A stretch of 64,000 nucleotides of DNA from Brevibacterium sp. S111 (GTDB taxonomy: Bacteria; Actinomycetota; Actinomycetes; Actinomycetales; Brevibacteriaceae), in NCBI RefSeq assembly GCF_004745075.1, contig NZ_RHFH01000003.1:124001-188000 (forward strand), in the 5' to 3' direction. The notes beneath the pieces were generated by a model. It was not told the origin of the DNA. It was given only the letters and a program-made list of their open reading frames with translations, and did not search any database. Below, one piece after another: positions 27,801 through 35,474 of this stretch (its first letter is position 1; each line of letters opens with the position of its first letter). A program made the position numbers and the translations under genes.

Positions 27801-28030
27801 GGGTGCTCGGTGCGCTGAGCATCATCGCAGCCATCCCCTTCGGCGGATCTCGCAGACACACCCGCGTGTCCAGCAGGCAGTCCGGCGCTGCGACCGGGCA
27901 GACGTGCCGGACGAGCCGGACGACCGAGCGGACGGGCCGGACGACCGGGCAGACGGGCCGGACGACCGAGCGGACGAGTCGGACGACCGAGCGCACCGAC
28001 GGCCACGGCAGCAAGGAGACGAGCGCATGA
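24854..28030 (+). CDS. Family 2 glycosyltransferase fused to a large multi-span membrane region
   Basis: 1058 residues. An N-terminal GT2-like domain (about 1-220) has a weak metal site (FLTPDCRPEPG instead of a clear DXD). There is one hydrophobic segment near 225-255. After a charged cytosolic stretch, about ten hydrophobic segments lie between 350 and 745. An extracytoplasmic domain (about 760-970), a last span (VGVIAGWVLGALSIIAAIPF) and a basic Thr/Arg-rich tail made of seven-residue repeats complete it. It probably transfers sugar to an envelope carrier, but the acceptor is unknown. The start overlaps the whiB2 stop and the end overlaps DUF5719 (ATGA), so the three form an operon. Confidence 0.86.
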   Translation: MRPAVTVVVTSGDDASKVELETALRPLFPEIPVVDLGGRTLTEATEDPAVANSDYLWFLTPDCRPEPGCLDELLDAIGETESIAAVGPKLMRGDRIVSAGVSTTPAGERFNPVGSGEIDQGQRDSRTETLGLDLPGLLMATAELTRIGAPSRVLGPAYRGIEYSRRLRDLGRRVLLAPGARMEISAEAAAQLRSSPQPPVSKFQIRTEQRYRLSLAGQGQAALLFLLAFSNFGHILGGLLSNNFRSAGWYLGALFGLPADARTTAPLRRANARRSRSAKRTSTSHVAALYADADELAVQRRSMGDVDDDSHPAEVPTGGPDADAELNPIGDTEEAIDSFSRLEISGGSSLLRAPLTYVVLAAVVMSGFISYRLFGPGHLDGGALGTTDVGLGEIFSRLLGRHLDVSTGAAAPADPYHLVLGTLSLLFFGHVDIMVRTLLLAAPILAGITAYAGAGSVLPRRWVRGFAALLWIASPLFTSALSDGRLGVVLVWICAPLLALSLRRSLRTGSIAAAAGSGLLLFVIISGIPLLLTVAVLGTAVLLVAGRGLRHLWLLAPTLFLAWPWLWALVREPGTQLTMPGQTIAAETAPTYLLAVGFPGPIDLSWLADLAEHFGLGGISPGALQLWAPVLVLPMLILAFFTLIEARLELTRLTWAVGLYLGGLILAAIQVHLPAQTGPFHLIGSYPAAGLTLISLGAILLLSLGADRTSASRTGSGRMPMRGLVGLVAVASIGLIAIGAGRAATSPEAVTATEDSTVPALAADRAEGDAKARTLRLDNVDGEVLATLLSAEDGTVLGTSTVTAAETVGGWPWQRRPLPIPDDQVLVAQAAAALSADDAGDVSDILGELGADFVLVGTNAEGLQKSVSVAQGLIAVGPTESGQLWRVDKPSSGRFLIRDADGRLSTAPMHGTTAEVPAGEDGRTLIIADAADGITARSNGEVLPQPENSQETWVSEFDLPASGGRVELSLNSPAYPVGVIAGWVLGALSIIAAIPFGGSRRHTRVSSRQSGAATGQTCRTSRTTERTGRTTGQTGRTTERTSRTTERTDGHGSKETSA
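27891..28000 (+). repeat. 21-bp in-frame tandem repeat encoding an RTTERTG-type tail
   Basis: Units of 21 bases start at 27919, 27940, 27961 and a partial at 27982, preceded by a degenerate copy from 27891. The unit is close to GACGACCGAGCGGACGGGCC plus G. In the glycosyltransferase frame it gives heptads such as TTERTGR, TTGQTGR and TTERTSR, forming a strongly basic cytosolic C-terminus. Copy number may vary between strains. Confidence 0.85.
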
Positions 28031-29484
28031 AGAATCTGCGCAGCATCATGACCTTCGGGGCCATCGCCGTACCCGGAGTGCTCGTGGCCACGACCTCATT
28101 CCTCGCGCCAATGACCCCGGGCACCCTCGATCGCAGTCCGGAACAGGTGCGAATGCCCACCGCCGACACGCGCGTCGTGTGCCCCGGCCCTCTGCTCACC
28201 GACGGAACGGCCGAGGGCACGGACGCGGAGTTCGTCGACGATTCGAAGGTCTCGACGCGAGTCGTCGCCGCTTCGGCACCGATCGGGGCCGCGGACGGAT
28301 CGACCTCCTCGGCGAGGCTGCAGGTCGCCGACCTCGGCGGCTCGGTCGACTTCGACAACCCTGCCGGGCAGGGTTTCGTCTCCGGCGACGACAGCATCGA
28401 CTCGACGAAAGTCGTCACGGGATTCGCCCGCCCCGGCGCCCCCGCTCTCACCACCGGTCTCGAAACCGTCGAAGGCAGCTCCGGCGACCTCACCGGTCTG
28501 GCCACACTCACCTGCGCACAGGCCGCGAGCAGCTTTCGCATCCTCGCCGGCTCCGGTGCCACCGGCTCGAATTCGCAGCTGCTGCTGAGCAACCCCGGCG
28601 ACGCTCCCGTCCAGGCTGAAGTCAAGCTCATGACCCCCGGTGGAGGCGCAGCCGAGCCGACCGAACTGAGCATCAAAGCCGGCGAACAGCGCGCCGTGCG
28701 TCTGGCCGGACTGGCAGGCGGAGCCGAAGCCCTGGCCGTCGATGTCACCGTCGACGGGGGAGTCCTTGCCGGCTCCGTGCAGGAGACCGTGCTCGACGGG
28801 CTCAAACCTCAGGGAATCGACCTTGCCGCAGCCGGCGCGGATGCCGACCGTGAGCAGGTGCTCACCGGCTTGAACGGCAAAGACGTCCGGGTGCGTGTGG
28901 CGAACCCGGGCAAGGGGCTGGCCGAGGTCGGACTCAAGGCCTTCGGCCCCGATGGCGAAATCGACATTCCCCGACAGTCGATGACCGTGGTCGGACACGG
29001 AGTCGCCGAAGCCGATCTCGGTGACCTCGAGGCCACGAGTCTCGTCATCGACGCCGATCAGCAGATCCAGGCGGGAGCATTCATCGGCCAGGACGGCAAG
29101 AAGGGCGCCAGCGATTTCGGCAGCGTCCAAGCCAGCGAATCCCTGGCCGAAACCCAGATCATGGCGCTGCCGCGCACCGGAGAGACCTCCCTGCACCTCT
29201 CACCCGGACAGGGGCGCGTGCAGGTGCAGGGCATGCTCGACAACGGTTCGCTGACCGACCCGCAGACGGTCGACCTCAACCCCACCGGAACGACGGTGGT
29301 CGACACCGGCACGGTCTCCGAGGAATCGGTGCGCGCTCTGGTCCTCAAGGGTTCCCAGGCCTCGGGCTCACGCGCCGAGGGAGTGCACGCCACCGCCGTC
29401 GTGACGACCGACGATGGAATCTCCACCGTCGCTCCGGCCCCGGCACCGACCGGTGTGGCCTACCGCGACATCCGCCTCGGCTGA
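28027..29484 (+). CDS. DUF5719 family secreted/membrane-anchored protein
   Basis: 485 residues with one N-terminal hydrophobic segment (about 8-27, signal peptide or anchor) and a long beta-rich extracytoplasmic region rich in Gly, Asp and Ser. It is recognised as DUF5719 from its repeated strands (for example LLLSNPGDAPVQAEVKLMTP) and from its place directly after the whiB2-linked glycosyltransferase. Function is unknown; a partner role in glycan transfer is an inference from the fixed gene order. AAGGAG lies 9 bases upstream of ATG 28027. The start overlaps the previous stop. Confidence 0.82.
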   Translation: MKNLRSIMTFGAIAVPGVLVATTSFLAPMTPGTLDRSPEQVRMPTADTRVVCPGPLLTDGTAEGTDAEFVDDSKVSTRVVAASAPIGAADGSTSSARLQVADLGGSVDFDNPAGQGFVSGDDSIDSTKVVTGFARPGAPALTTGLETVEGSSGDLTGLATLTCAQAASSFRILAGSGATGSNSQLLLSNPGDAPVQAEVKLMTPGGGAAEPTELSIKAGEQRAVRLAGLAGGAEALAVDVTVDGGVLAGSVQETVLDGLKPQGIDLAAAGADADREQVLTGLNGKDVRVRVANPGKGLAEVGLKAFGPDGEIDIPRQSMTVVGHGVAEADLGDLEATSLVIDADQQIQAGAFIGQDGKKGASDFGSVQASESLAETQIMALPRTGETSLHLSPGQGRVQVQGMLDNGSLTDPQTVDLNPTGTTVVDTGTVSEESVRALVLKGSQASGSRAEGVHATAVVTTDDGISTVAPAPAPTGVAYRDIRLG

Positions 29485-29552
29485 GTCGGCTGCACGGTTC
29501 GGGCTGAAGCCGCTTCGGCTCCGAGTCTGTGGGGACCGCGCGGACACGGCCG

Positions 29553-29915
29553 TCACGTACGGCGGAGGATATCGACCTGATCGGCGACCACCTCGGCGAT
29601 GAGCGCGTCCCTGTTCTCTGTGCCGGCGTGATCTTCGATGACCCGTCGGTAGAGGACGATATGGGTCGCACGATTCGCCGTCGCCGGGAACACTCGACCG
29701 AAACTCGGCTCGGTCGAACTCGCCGGTGGAACCGCATCGACGGCCAGCACCACCTCGGCGAGGAGATCCGGTTCGCGGGTGCGCATCCGGGCGAATTCGG
29801 CGGCAGCGGCCTGGGCGAAGCTCTCGGCCCGACTCAGCTTGGCCGGTACCGCGGCCCGGTGCAGCGGGGAGCGCAGGCCCCGTCCGTGCCGGTCGCGATG
29901 TCGCCTCGATCTCAT
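29553..29915 (-). CDS. Metallopeptidase-family (zincin-like) small protein
   Basis: 120 residues, opposite in strand to its neighbours, between DUF5719 and DUF3499 as in other actinobacteria. The segment THIVLYRRVIEDHAG followed by the ALIAEVVADQVDIL helix resembles the C-terminal half of the family. The classical HExxH zinc motif is absent from that helix, so peptidase activity is doubtful. The N-terminal 25 residues are Arg-rich. ATG 29915 is chosen; a ribosome site is not evident. Confidence in the reading frame comes from family resemblance and context. Confidence 0.7.
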   Translation of the reverse strand: MRSRRHRDRHGRGLRSPLHRAAVPAKLSRAESFAQAAAAEFARMRTREPDLLAEVVLAVDAVPPASSTEPSFGRVFPATANRATHIVLYRRVIEDHAGTENRDALIAEVVADQVDILRRT

Positions 29916-29974
29916 AGGACGCCATTCTACGTGCGAGGCCGCCGCGCCTGAGCGAATCGGTCGAATCCGGCGTG

Positions 29975-29980
29975 TAGAGT
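29975..29980 (+). promoter_or_regulatory. -10 box for a leaderless DUF3499 transcript
   Basis: TAGAGT fits the TAnnnT -10 pattern and ends 9 bases before GTG 29989. The start codon has no ribosome site, which suggests transcription starting at or next to it. The identical hexamer precedes the SpoIIM-like gene at 34396. Confidence 0.4.
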
Positions 29981-29988
29981 ATTGGACT

Positions 29989-30360
29989 GTGTCAGCCGTG
30001 AGAATGTGTTCAAAAGTCAGCTGCTCGCGCCCCGCCGCCGCCACTATGACGTACGTGCACGCTGATGCGACCGTCGTCATCGGGCCGCTGGGCAGGCGCG
30101 CCGAGCCGGGTGCCCACGACCTGTGCGCCGAACATGCTGCCAAGCTGACCGCGCCCGTGGACTGGCAGCTCATCCGCATCGATTCCGGGCAGGCCCCGCC
30201 CGAGCGCAGTCGCGACGACCTCTTGGCCATCGCCGATGCTGTGAGGGAAGCCGCCGACCGTGCCGACCGGACCCCGGCCCGCGGCGAACAGACCGGCGCG
30301 AACGATTCCGCGCACTCCGGCCGCAAGCACGGACACCTGCGCATCATCGGCGACTCATGA
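29989..30360 (+). CDS. DUF3499 family protein
   Basis: About 123 residues, actinobacterial DUF3499: the N-terminus MCSKVSCSRPAAATMTYVHA with three Cys and the later LCAEHA segment (Cys, His) suggest a small metal-binding fold. The function is unknown. The C-terminus is Arg/Asp-rich and disordered. Three in-frame starts exist (GTG 29989, GTG 29998, ATG 30004); the first is chosen from the -10 box spacing. The stop overlaps the phosphomannomutase start (ATGA), so both are translated from one mRNA. Confidence 0.83.
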   Translation: MSAVRMCSKVSCSRPAAATMTYVHADATVVIGPLGRRAEPGAHDLCAEHAAKLTAPVDWQLIRIDSGQAPPERSRDDLLAIADAVREAADRADRTPARGEQTGANDSAHSGRKHGHLRIIGDS

Positions 30361-31847
30361 GCCCCACCGGCTCGTCCTCGTCCGAAGCCTCGCCCGAGAC
30401 ACCGAACCCCGCTTCGAACGACGCGGGCCCGGCCCCGCACCGCACCGCCGCCCTCACCGCGGTCGTGGGCTCCTATGACATCCGCGGGCGCATCCCGGAC
30501 GAGCTCGACGATGACGTCCTCTTCGCCCTCGGCTTCGCGACCGCAGCGACGATGGCCGAGCTCCACTCCACCACCGAGGTGGTCCTCGGACATGACATGC
30601 GCCCGAGCTCGCCCGGGTTCGCCCACGCCTTCGCCGCGGGAGTCGAAGCCGCCGGATTACGACCGATGCTGCTGGGACTGTGCTCGACCGACCAGCTCTA
30701 CTTCGCTTCGGGGATCTTCGACATCCCCGGTGCGATGATCACTGCCAGCCACAACCCCGCCGACTACAACGGGATCAAGATCTGCGGCCCCCGCGCCGCC
30801 GGGGTCAGCCTCGCCTCCGGTCTGTCCCGAGTCAGGGAGCTCGCCGCCACGGCACCTCTCAACGATGGCCGTGCCGTCGCCGTCGACGAAGGGGCAGCGA
30901 AGACCATGCGCGAACAGTACGTCGCGCGGATGCGGGCACTGACCCGCATCGAAGAGGTCACGGGACTGAAGATTGTCCTCGACGCCGGCAACGGCATGGC
31001 CGGCCGGCTCCTCGGGGAGGTCTTCGGCACCGACGCGGGAGCCGCCTCGGTGCCCTTCGAGGTGATCGGGCTGTACACGGAACTCGACGGCACCTTCCCC
31101 AACCACGAAGCGAATCCGCTCAAGCCCGAGAACCTCGTCGACGCCGCCCACGCCATCGTCGAGACCGGGGCGGATCTCGGACTCGTCTTCGACGGCGATG
31201 CCGATCGCTGCTTCTTCATCGACGAGACAGGAGCGACGATGTCGGCTTCGGCCGTCGGCGCCCTCGTCGCCGAACGAGAGATCGCCCGCGCACGAGCTCA
31301 GGGCAACGAACAGCCCACCGTCATCCACAACCTCATCACCTCCCGCAGCGTGGCCGAGACGATCACGGCCGCCGGCGGGCGTGCCCTGCGCTCGAAGGTC
31401 GGACACTCCGGGATCAAGACCCTCATGCGCGAAACCGGAGCGGTCTTCGCCTGCGAACACTCCGCCCACTTCTACTTCGAGGAGTTCTTCGGCGCGGACT
31501 CAGGCATGCTCGCCGCCTGCCACCTCATCTCGGCCCTGGCCGAGTCCGGAGCACCCGCCTCCCGACTCGTGGACTCCTTCGACCGTTTCGCGCAGTCCGG
31601 GGAGATCAACTTCACCGTGGCCGACCCCGACGCCGTGCTCTCGGACTTCGCCGCACACGCCGGAGACTTCCCGGACAACACGGTCGACGACCTGGACGGC
31701 ATCGGACTCCAAGGTCACGACTGGTGGGTCAACCTGCGCAAGTCGAACACCGAACCCCTCGTCCGGCTCAACGTCGAAGCCGCGGACGTCGCCCGGATGC
31801 AGGAACTGCGGGATCGGGTCAGCGACTTCGTCACCGCTCGTGCCTGA
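30357..31847 (+). CDS. manB: Phosphomannomutase/phosphoglucomutase
   Basis: Interconverts mannose-6-phosphate and mannose-1-phosphate (and possibly the glucose forms) for nucleotide-sugar supply. 496 residues in the alpha-D-phosphohexomutase order: phosphoserine loop with Ser131 (MITASHNPADYNG), metal loop DGDADRCFF, sugar loop CEHSAHFYF and phosphate loop RKSNTEPLVRLN. The first 35 residues are a disordered Ser/Pro extension. Translation is coupled to DUF3499. Together with manA it supplies mannose donors to the envelope enzymes around it. Confidence 0.94.
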   Translation: MSPTGSSSSEASPETPNPASNDAGPAPHRTAALTAVVGSYDIRGRIPDELDDDVLFALGFATAATMAELHSTTEVVLGHDMRPSSPGFAHAFAAGVEAAGLRPMLLGLCSTDQLYFASGIFDIPGAMITASHNPADYNGIKICGPRAAGVSLASGLSRVRELAATAPLNDGRAVAVDEGAAKTMREQYVARMRALTRIEEVTGLKIVLDAGNGMAGRLLGEVFGTDAGAASVPFEVIGLYTELDGTFPNHEANPLKPENLVDAAHAIVETGADLGLVFDGDADRCFFIDETGATMSASAVGALVAEREIARARAQGNEQPTVIHNLITSRSVAETITAAGGRALRSKVGHSGIKTLMRETGAVFACEHSAHFYFEEFFGADSGMLAACHLISALAESGAPASRLVDSFDRFAQSGEINFTVADPDAVLSDFAAHAGDFPDNTVDDLDGIGLQGHDWWVNLRKSNTEPLVRLNVEAADVARMQELRDRVSDFVTARA

Positions 31848-31915
31848 CCGACCGGTTCTCTGTCCGCGGACCGGGCCGGGTGGGACAAGCCAGCTGTTCG
31901 GGCAATAGACTCGAA

Positions 31916-31921
31916 CACGAT
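31916..31921 (+). promoter_or_regulatory. Probable -10 box for ahcY
   Basis: TAGACT lies 26 bases before GTG 31948; the leader would be about 20 bases with GGAGG close to the start. The same hexamer precedes the carbonic anhydrase gene (63344-63349). No clear -35 box is seen. Confidence 0.35.
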
Positions 31922-31947
31922 CCGACAGCCCGCCATATGGAGGTACC

Positions 31948-33408
31948 GTGCTCGATTCCACCGACTTCAAGGTCGCCGATCTCACCCTTGCCGAGGCCGG
32001 TCGGCACCAGATCCGCCTGGCCGAACGGGAGATGCCCGGGCTCATGGCCTTGCGCGACGAGTTCGCCGCCTCAGCGCCTCTGTCCGGTGCCCGCATCGCC
32101 GGCAGCCTGCACATGACCGTGCAGACCGCGGTGCTCATCGAAACCCTCGTGGCCCTCGGCGCCGAAGTCCGTTGGGCCAGCTGCAACATCTTCTCCACTC
32201 AGGACGAGGCCGCAGCCGCCGTCGTCGTCGGCTCCGGGACACCCGAGGCTCCGGCAGGGGTCCCGGTCTTCGCGTGGAAGGGCGAGACGCTCGAGGAGTA
32301 CTGGTGGGCGGCCGACAAGATCTTCGATTTCCCCGAGGGCCCGAATCTCATCCTCGACGACGGCGGCGATGCCACCATGTACGTGCTCAAAGGCACTGAA
32401 TTCGAGTCCGCTGGGGGAGTGCCCACCGCAGCCGAGGACGACCCGGAGGAATTCAAGGTCCTGCTCACCCAGATCGCTGCGGCGATCGAGGCGAACCCGG
32501 GCCGCTTCGCCCGGCTGGCCACCGGCATCAAGGGCGTGAGCGAGGAGACGACGACCGGAGTCAACCGCCTCTACCGCCTCGCCGAGCAGGGAGCGCTGCC
32601 GTTCCCCGCCATCAACGTCAATGACTCGGTGACGAAGTCGAAGTTCGACAACCGCTACGGCATCCGCCATTCCCTGCCCGACGGACTCAACCGCGCCACC
32701 GACGTGCTCATCGGCGGCAAGATCGCCGTCGTCGTCGGCTACGGAGACGTGGGCAAAGGCGCCGCAGAAGCCCTGCGCGGTCAGGGGGCGCGCGTCATCG
32801 TCACAGAGATCGACCCGATCTGCGCACTGCAGGCGACGATGGACGGCTACCAGGTCTCCCACCTCGCCGAGGCGGCACCACAGGCCGACATCATCATCAC
32901 CACGACCGGGAACACCCGAGTCGTGAGCGTCGAGGTGCTGCAGACGCTCAAGCCCGGAGCGATCGTCGGCAACGTCGGCCACTTCGACGATGAGATCGAC
33001 CTGGCCGGACTGTCCCGGCTGCCCGGTGTGGAGAAGATCGAGATCAAACCGCAGGTCCACGAATGGTCCGTTCCGGTGCCCGCCGAGGTGGGACTCGACC
33101 GGGCGCGGACGGACTTCCTCGTCCTCTCCGAAGGGCGGCTGCTCAACCTCGGCAACGCCACCGGGCACCCGTCGTTCGTCATGAGCGCGTCGTTCGCCAA
33201 TCAGGTGCTCGCCCAGATCGAACTGTGGGCCGCCCACGAACGCTACGATGATTCGGTGCACCGTCTGGCGAAGGAACTCGACGAGAAGGTCGCACGTCTG
33301 CACCTGCCCGCGCTCGGAGCGAAGCTGAGCGAACTGAGCAAGGAACAGGCCGAATACATCGGCGTCGACGTGGCCGGACCGTACAAACCCGATCACTACC
33401 GCTACTGA
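31948..33408 (+). CDS. ahcY: Adenosylhomocysteinase
   Basis: NAD-dependent cleavage of S-adenosylhomocysteine to adenosine and homocysteine, removing product inhibition of methyltransferases. 486 residues. Visible motifs are [44 protein letters not shown], the NAD-binding [13 protein letters not shown] and the C-terminal PDHYRY. GTG 31948 follows GGAGG at 5 bases. It is a single gene between manB and a convergent RDD gene; the 107-base convergent gap shows only weak pairing and no clear terminator. Confidence 0.97.
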   Translation: MLDSTDFKVADLTLAEAGRHQIRLAEREMPGLMALRDEFAASAPLSGARIAGSLHMTVQTAVLIETLVALGAEVRWASCNIFSTQDEAAAAVVVGSGTPEAPAGVPVFAWKGETLEEYWWAADKIFDFPEGPNLILDDGGDATMYVLKGTEFESAGGVPTAAEDDPEEFKVLLTQIAAAIEANPGRFARLATGIKGVSEETTTGVNRLYRLAEQGALPFPAINVNDSVTKSKFDNRYGIRHSLPDGLNRATDVLIGGKIAVVVGYGDVGKGAAEALRGQGARVIVTEIDPICALQATMDGYQVSHLAEAAPQADIIITTTGNTRVVSVEVLQTLKPGAIVGNVGHFDDEIDLAGLSRLPGVEKIEIKPQVHEWSVPVPAEVGLDRARTDFLVLSEGRLLNLGNATGHPSFVMSASFANQVLAQIELWAAHERYDDSVHRLAKELDEKVARLHLPALGAKLSELSKEQAEYIGVDVAGPYKPDHYRY

Positions 33409-33515
33409 CGCCGCCAGCGGCCTCAGTGCGCTTTCGCCGGCATATGCAGTGCGACGCCGCCGGGCAGGCTCAGCACGCTGTCGTCGACGCGCTCAGCGCC
33501 CTGCTGGCGGCTCGC

Positions 33516-34340
33516 TCAGCGGCGGTGGAGGCTCAGGCCGTGGGGGAGCGTGTCGACCCCGGCTCTGAACTTCTCCGCCCGGGCCGCGCGCTGCCGGAGC
33601 GTGTCGACTTCGGCGGCGCGGATTCGGTGGATGACCGCGGACAGGAACTGTTCGGGGAAGGTTCCCTCCGGTGGTGCCGGCGCGACATAGGGGTTGAGTT
33701 CGGTGGCGAGTTCGATCGCCCGCTGCCATCTCGATTCGTTGCCGAGCTGCGGCGCCATGGCGAGGAACTGGACGATGCGCCGGTGCAGGCCCGCGGGCAC
33801 TGCGGACACGTCCGTGCGGGCCAGCCACGCCTGCAGCTGCGGTGCCACATGTGTGTGCATCGGCGGAGGCGGAGCGCTGCGTTCGCTCACCGCCACGGTG
33901 CCGGCCAGATAATCGCCGAGGCGCTTCGCCTGAGGTGAGACGAGCCCGGACAGAGCGGCGATACCGCCGCCGGTGGACAGGATCTCGAAGGGCCACAGCA
34001 GTGCGCGGATGAACGAATGACGCAACCGCACGGCGCCGCCGTCGTCGCGGACGATGCGCAGCCCGAGGATGAGCTTTCCCAGCGACCGGCCGTGGCTGAG
34101 CACCTCGACGAGCATCGGCAGCAGCACGAACACGGACACCGTCATGATGGTCATGATCGAGGCCAGCAGCAGCCCATTGACGTCGAGCGCGGCCAGCAGC
34201 AGCCAGAACGTGGCGATGAGCAGCCCGATGTTCACGAGGGAATAGACGATGTAGTCGATGAGGCAGCTCAACGCGCGTGCCGCCAGCGCGGCTGGCTGGA
34301 CGTTGAGTTCGACGGCTTCACCGGTGACCAGAGTACTCAC
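33516..34340 (-). CDS. RDD family membrane protein
   Basis: 274 residues. The first 150 residues hold the RDD domain with three hydrophobic segments (RALSCLIDYIVYSL, LLLASIMTIMTVSVFVLLP, and a third near the conserved LGKLILGLRIV region). The second half is a soluble Arg-rich domain with no recognised fold. RDD proteins are poorly characterised; some move ions. It is divergent from the SpoIIM-like gene, an arrangement common in actinobacteria upstream of the DUF58/MoxR operon, so a joint membrane function is plausible. Confidence 0.88.
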   Translation of the reverse strand: MSTLVTGEAVELNVQPAALAARALSCLIDYIVYSLVNIGLLIATFWLLLAALDVNGLLLASIMTIMTVSVFVLLPMLVEVLSHGRSLGKLILGLRIVRDDGGAVRLRHSFIRALLWPFEILSTGGGIAALSGLVSPQAKRLGDYLAGTVAVSERSAPPPPMHTHVAPQLQAWLARTDVSAVPAGLHRRIVQFLAMAPQLGNESRWQRAIELATELNPYVAPAPPEGTFPEQFLSAVIHRIRAAEVDTLRQRAARAEKFRAGVDTLPHGLSLHRR

Positions 34341-34395
34341 CGGTCCATCGTGTCATATCCGGCCGAGAAATCGTCATGAGGCATGCGGTCTCCGA

Positions 34396-34401
34396 TAGAG
34401 T
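34396..34401 (+). promoter_or_regulatory. -10 box for a leaderless SpoIIM-like transcript
   Basis: TAGAGT ends exactly 7 bases before ATG 34408, so the usual +1 is the A of the start codon. GGAGG lies too close to the ATG (one base) to act as a normal ribosome site. Confidence 0.5.
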
Positions 34402-34407
34402 GGAGGC

Positions 34408-35406
34408 ATGGATCCGAACCTTCTGGCCGAGCTGCATGGCGATGACTGGCAGGAGCTGTCGGCACTGGCGAAGAAGAACACGCTGACCCCCGATCAGACG
34501 ACACGGTTCCTCGACCTCTACCGGGCGGCGTCGAAGGATCTCTCTCGGATCATGACCGTCGCCCCGGACTCGCTCGAAGCCGCCCGGCTCTCCGCGATCG
34601 TCCACCGTTCCCGCAACCATCTGTCCTCCGTACCGAGCGGGGGACTGTCGGGTCTGTCGCGTTTCTTCGTCATCAGCCTGCCGCTGTCGCTGTACCGCCT
34701 GCGCTGGGATTTCGTCATCGTGGCCGCGGCGTTCCTCGCCGTCGCCGTCGTCTCCGGAGTGTGGGCGGGAATGCACCCGGAAGTGCTCGAGACCTTCGGC
34801 GACCGTGAGTTCCGCAGACAGTTCGCCGAACATGACTTCGTCGACTACTACAAGGAGAACCCGAACGGATTCTTCGCGGTGGGCGTGTGGACGAACAACG
34901 CGTGGATCGCCGTCCAATTCGTCCTCCTGGGCATCACCGGCGTCTATGTCGTCGCCGGACTGTTCTCCAACGCGATCAACGTCGGCTTCTCCGGCGCCAT
35001 GATGTTCGAGTTCGACCGAGCGTCAGACTTCTTCCTCTACATCCTGCCGCACGGGATCCCCGAGATCAGCTGCATCATCCTCGCCGCAGCCGCCGGCCTG
35101 CGACTCTTCTTCGCCTGGGTCGTGCCGGGGCCCCGACTCCGTCGTGACAAGCTCGCCTCCGAAGCCCGGTCGCTGCTCATCGTCGCCGGCGGACTCGTGA
35201 TTCTGCTCTTCGGTTCGGGCCTCATCGAGGGGTTCGTGACTCCGAACCCGATTCCGCCGGTGCTCAAGATCGCCATCGGAGTCCTCTGCACCGCGGCCGT
35301 CGTCCTCTATGCCCGGCACTTCGGCAAACGCGCGGCCGAGGCCGGGCTCAGCGCCGATCTCGACGAACATCAGGCCGGTTATTCCGTCATCTCCACCGAC
35401 CATTAG
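34408..35406 (+). CDS. Stage II sporulation protein M family (SpoIIM/DUF95) membrane protein
   Basis: 332 residues with a cytosolic N-terminal helical region (1-95) and about five membrane spans between 105 and 310 (for example FVIVAAAFLAVAVVSGVWAG, AWIAVQFVLLGITGVYVVAGL). The conserved HGIPEIS motif after the third span is typical of the family. The organism is not expected to sporulate; the role is unknown and presumably concerns the envelope. It faces the RDD gene and precedes the oppositely oriented DUF58 operon. Confidence 0.88.
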   Translation: MDPNLLAELHGDDWQELSALAKKNTLTPDQTTRFLDLYRAASKDLSRIMTVAPDSLEAARLSAIVHRSRNHLSSVPSGGLSGLSRFFVISLPLSLYRLRWDFVIVAAAFLAVAVVSGVWAGMHPEVLETFGDREFRRQFAEHDFVDYYKENPNGFFAVGVWTNNAWIAVQFVLLGITGVYVVAGLFSNAINVGFSGAMMFEFDRASDFFLYILPHGIPEISCIILAAAAGLRLFFAWVVPGPRLRRDKLASEARSLLIVAGGLVILLFGSGLIEGFVTPNPIPPVLKIAIGVLCTAAVVLYARHFGKRAAEAGLSADLDEHQAGYSVISTDH

Positions 35407-35474
35407 AACACCCGGTCAGCGGCCGCCGACGGGTTCGTGTGAGCTGGCAGATGAGTCCGGGGCCGGGAACCCGT

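Noticed and set aside
27904..28026. Upstream extension of DUF5719 with DDRADGP repeats
   Set aside because: The frame is the out-of-frame reading of the repeat in the glycosyltransferase tail; ATG 28027 has a good ribosome site and a hydrophobic start segment.
29512..29524. AGCCG/CGGCT stem after DUF5719
   Set aside because: A five-base stem is too short to support a terminator in GC-rich DNA.
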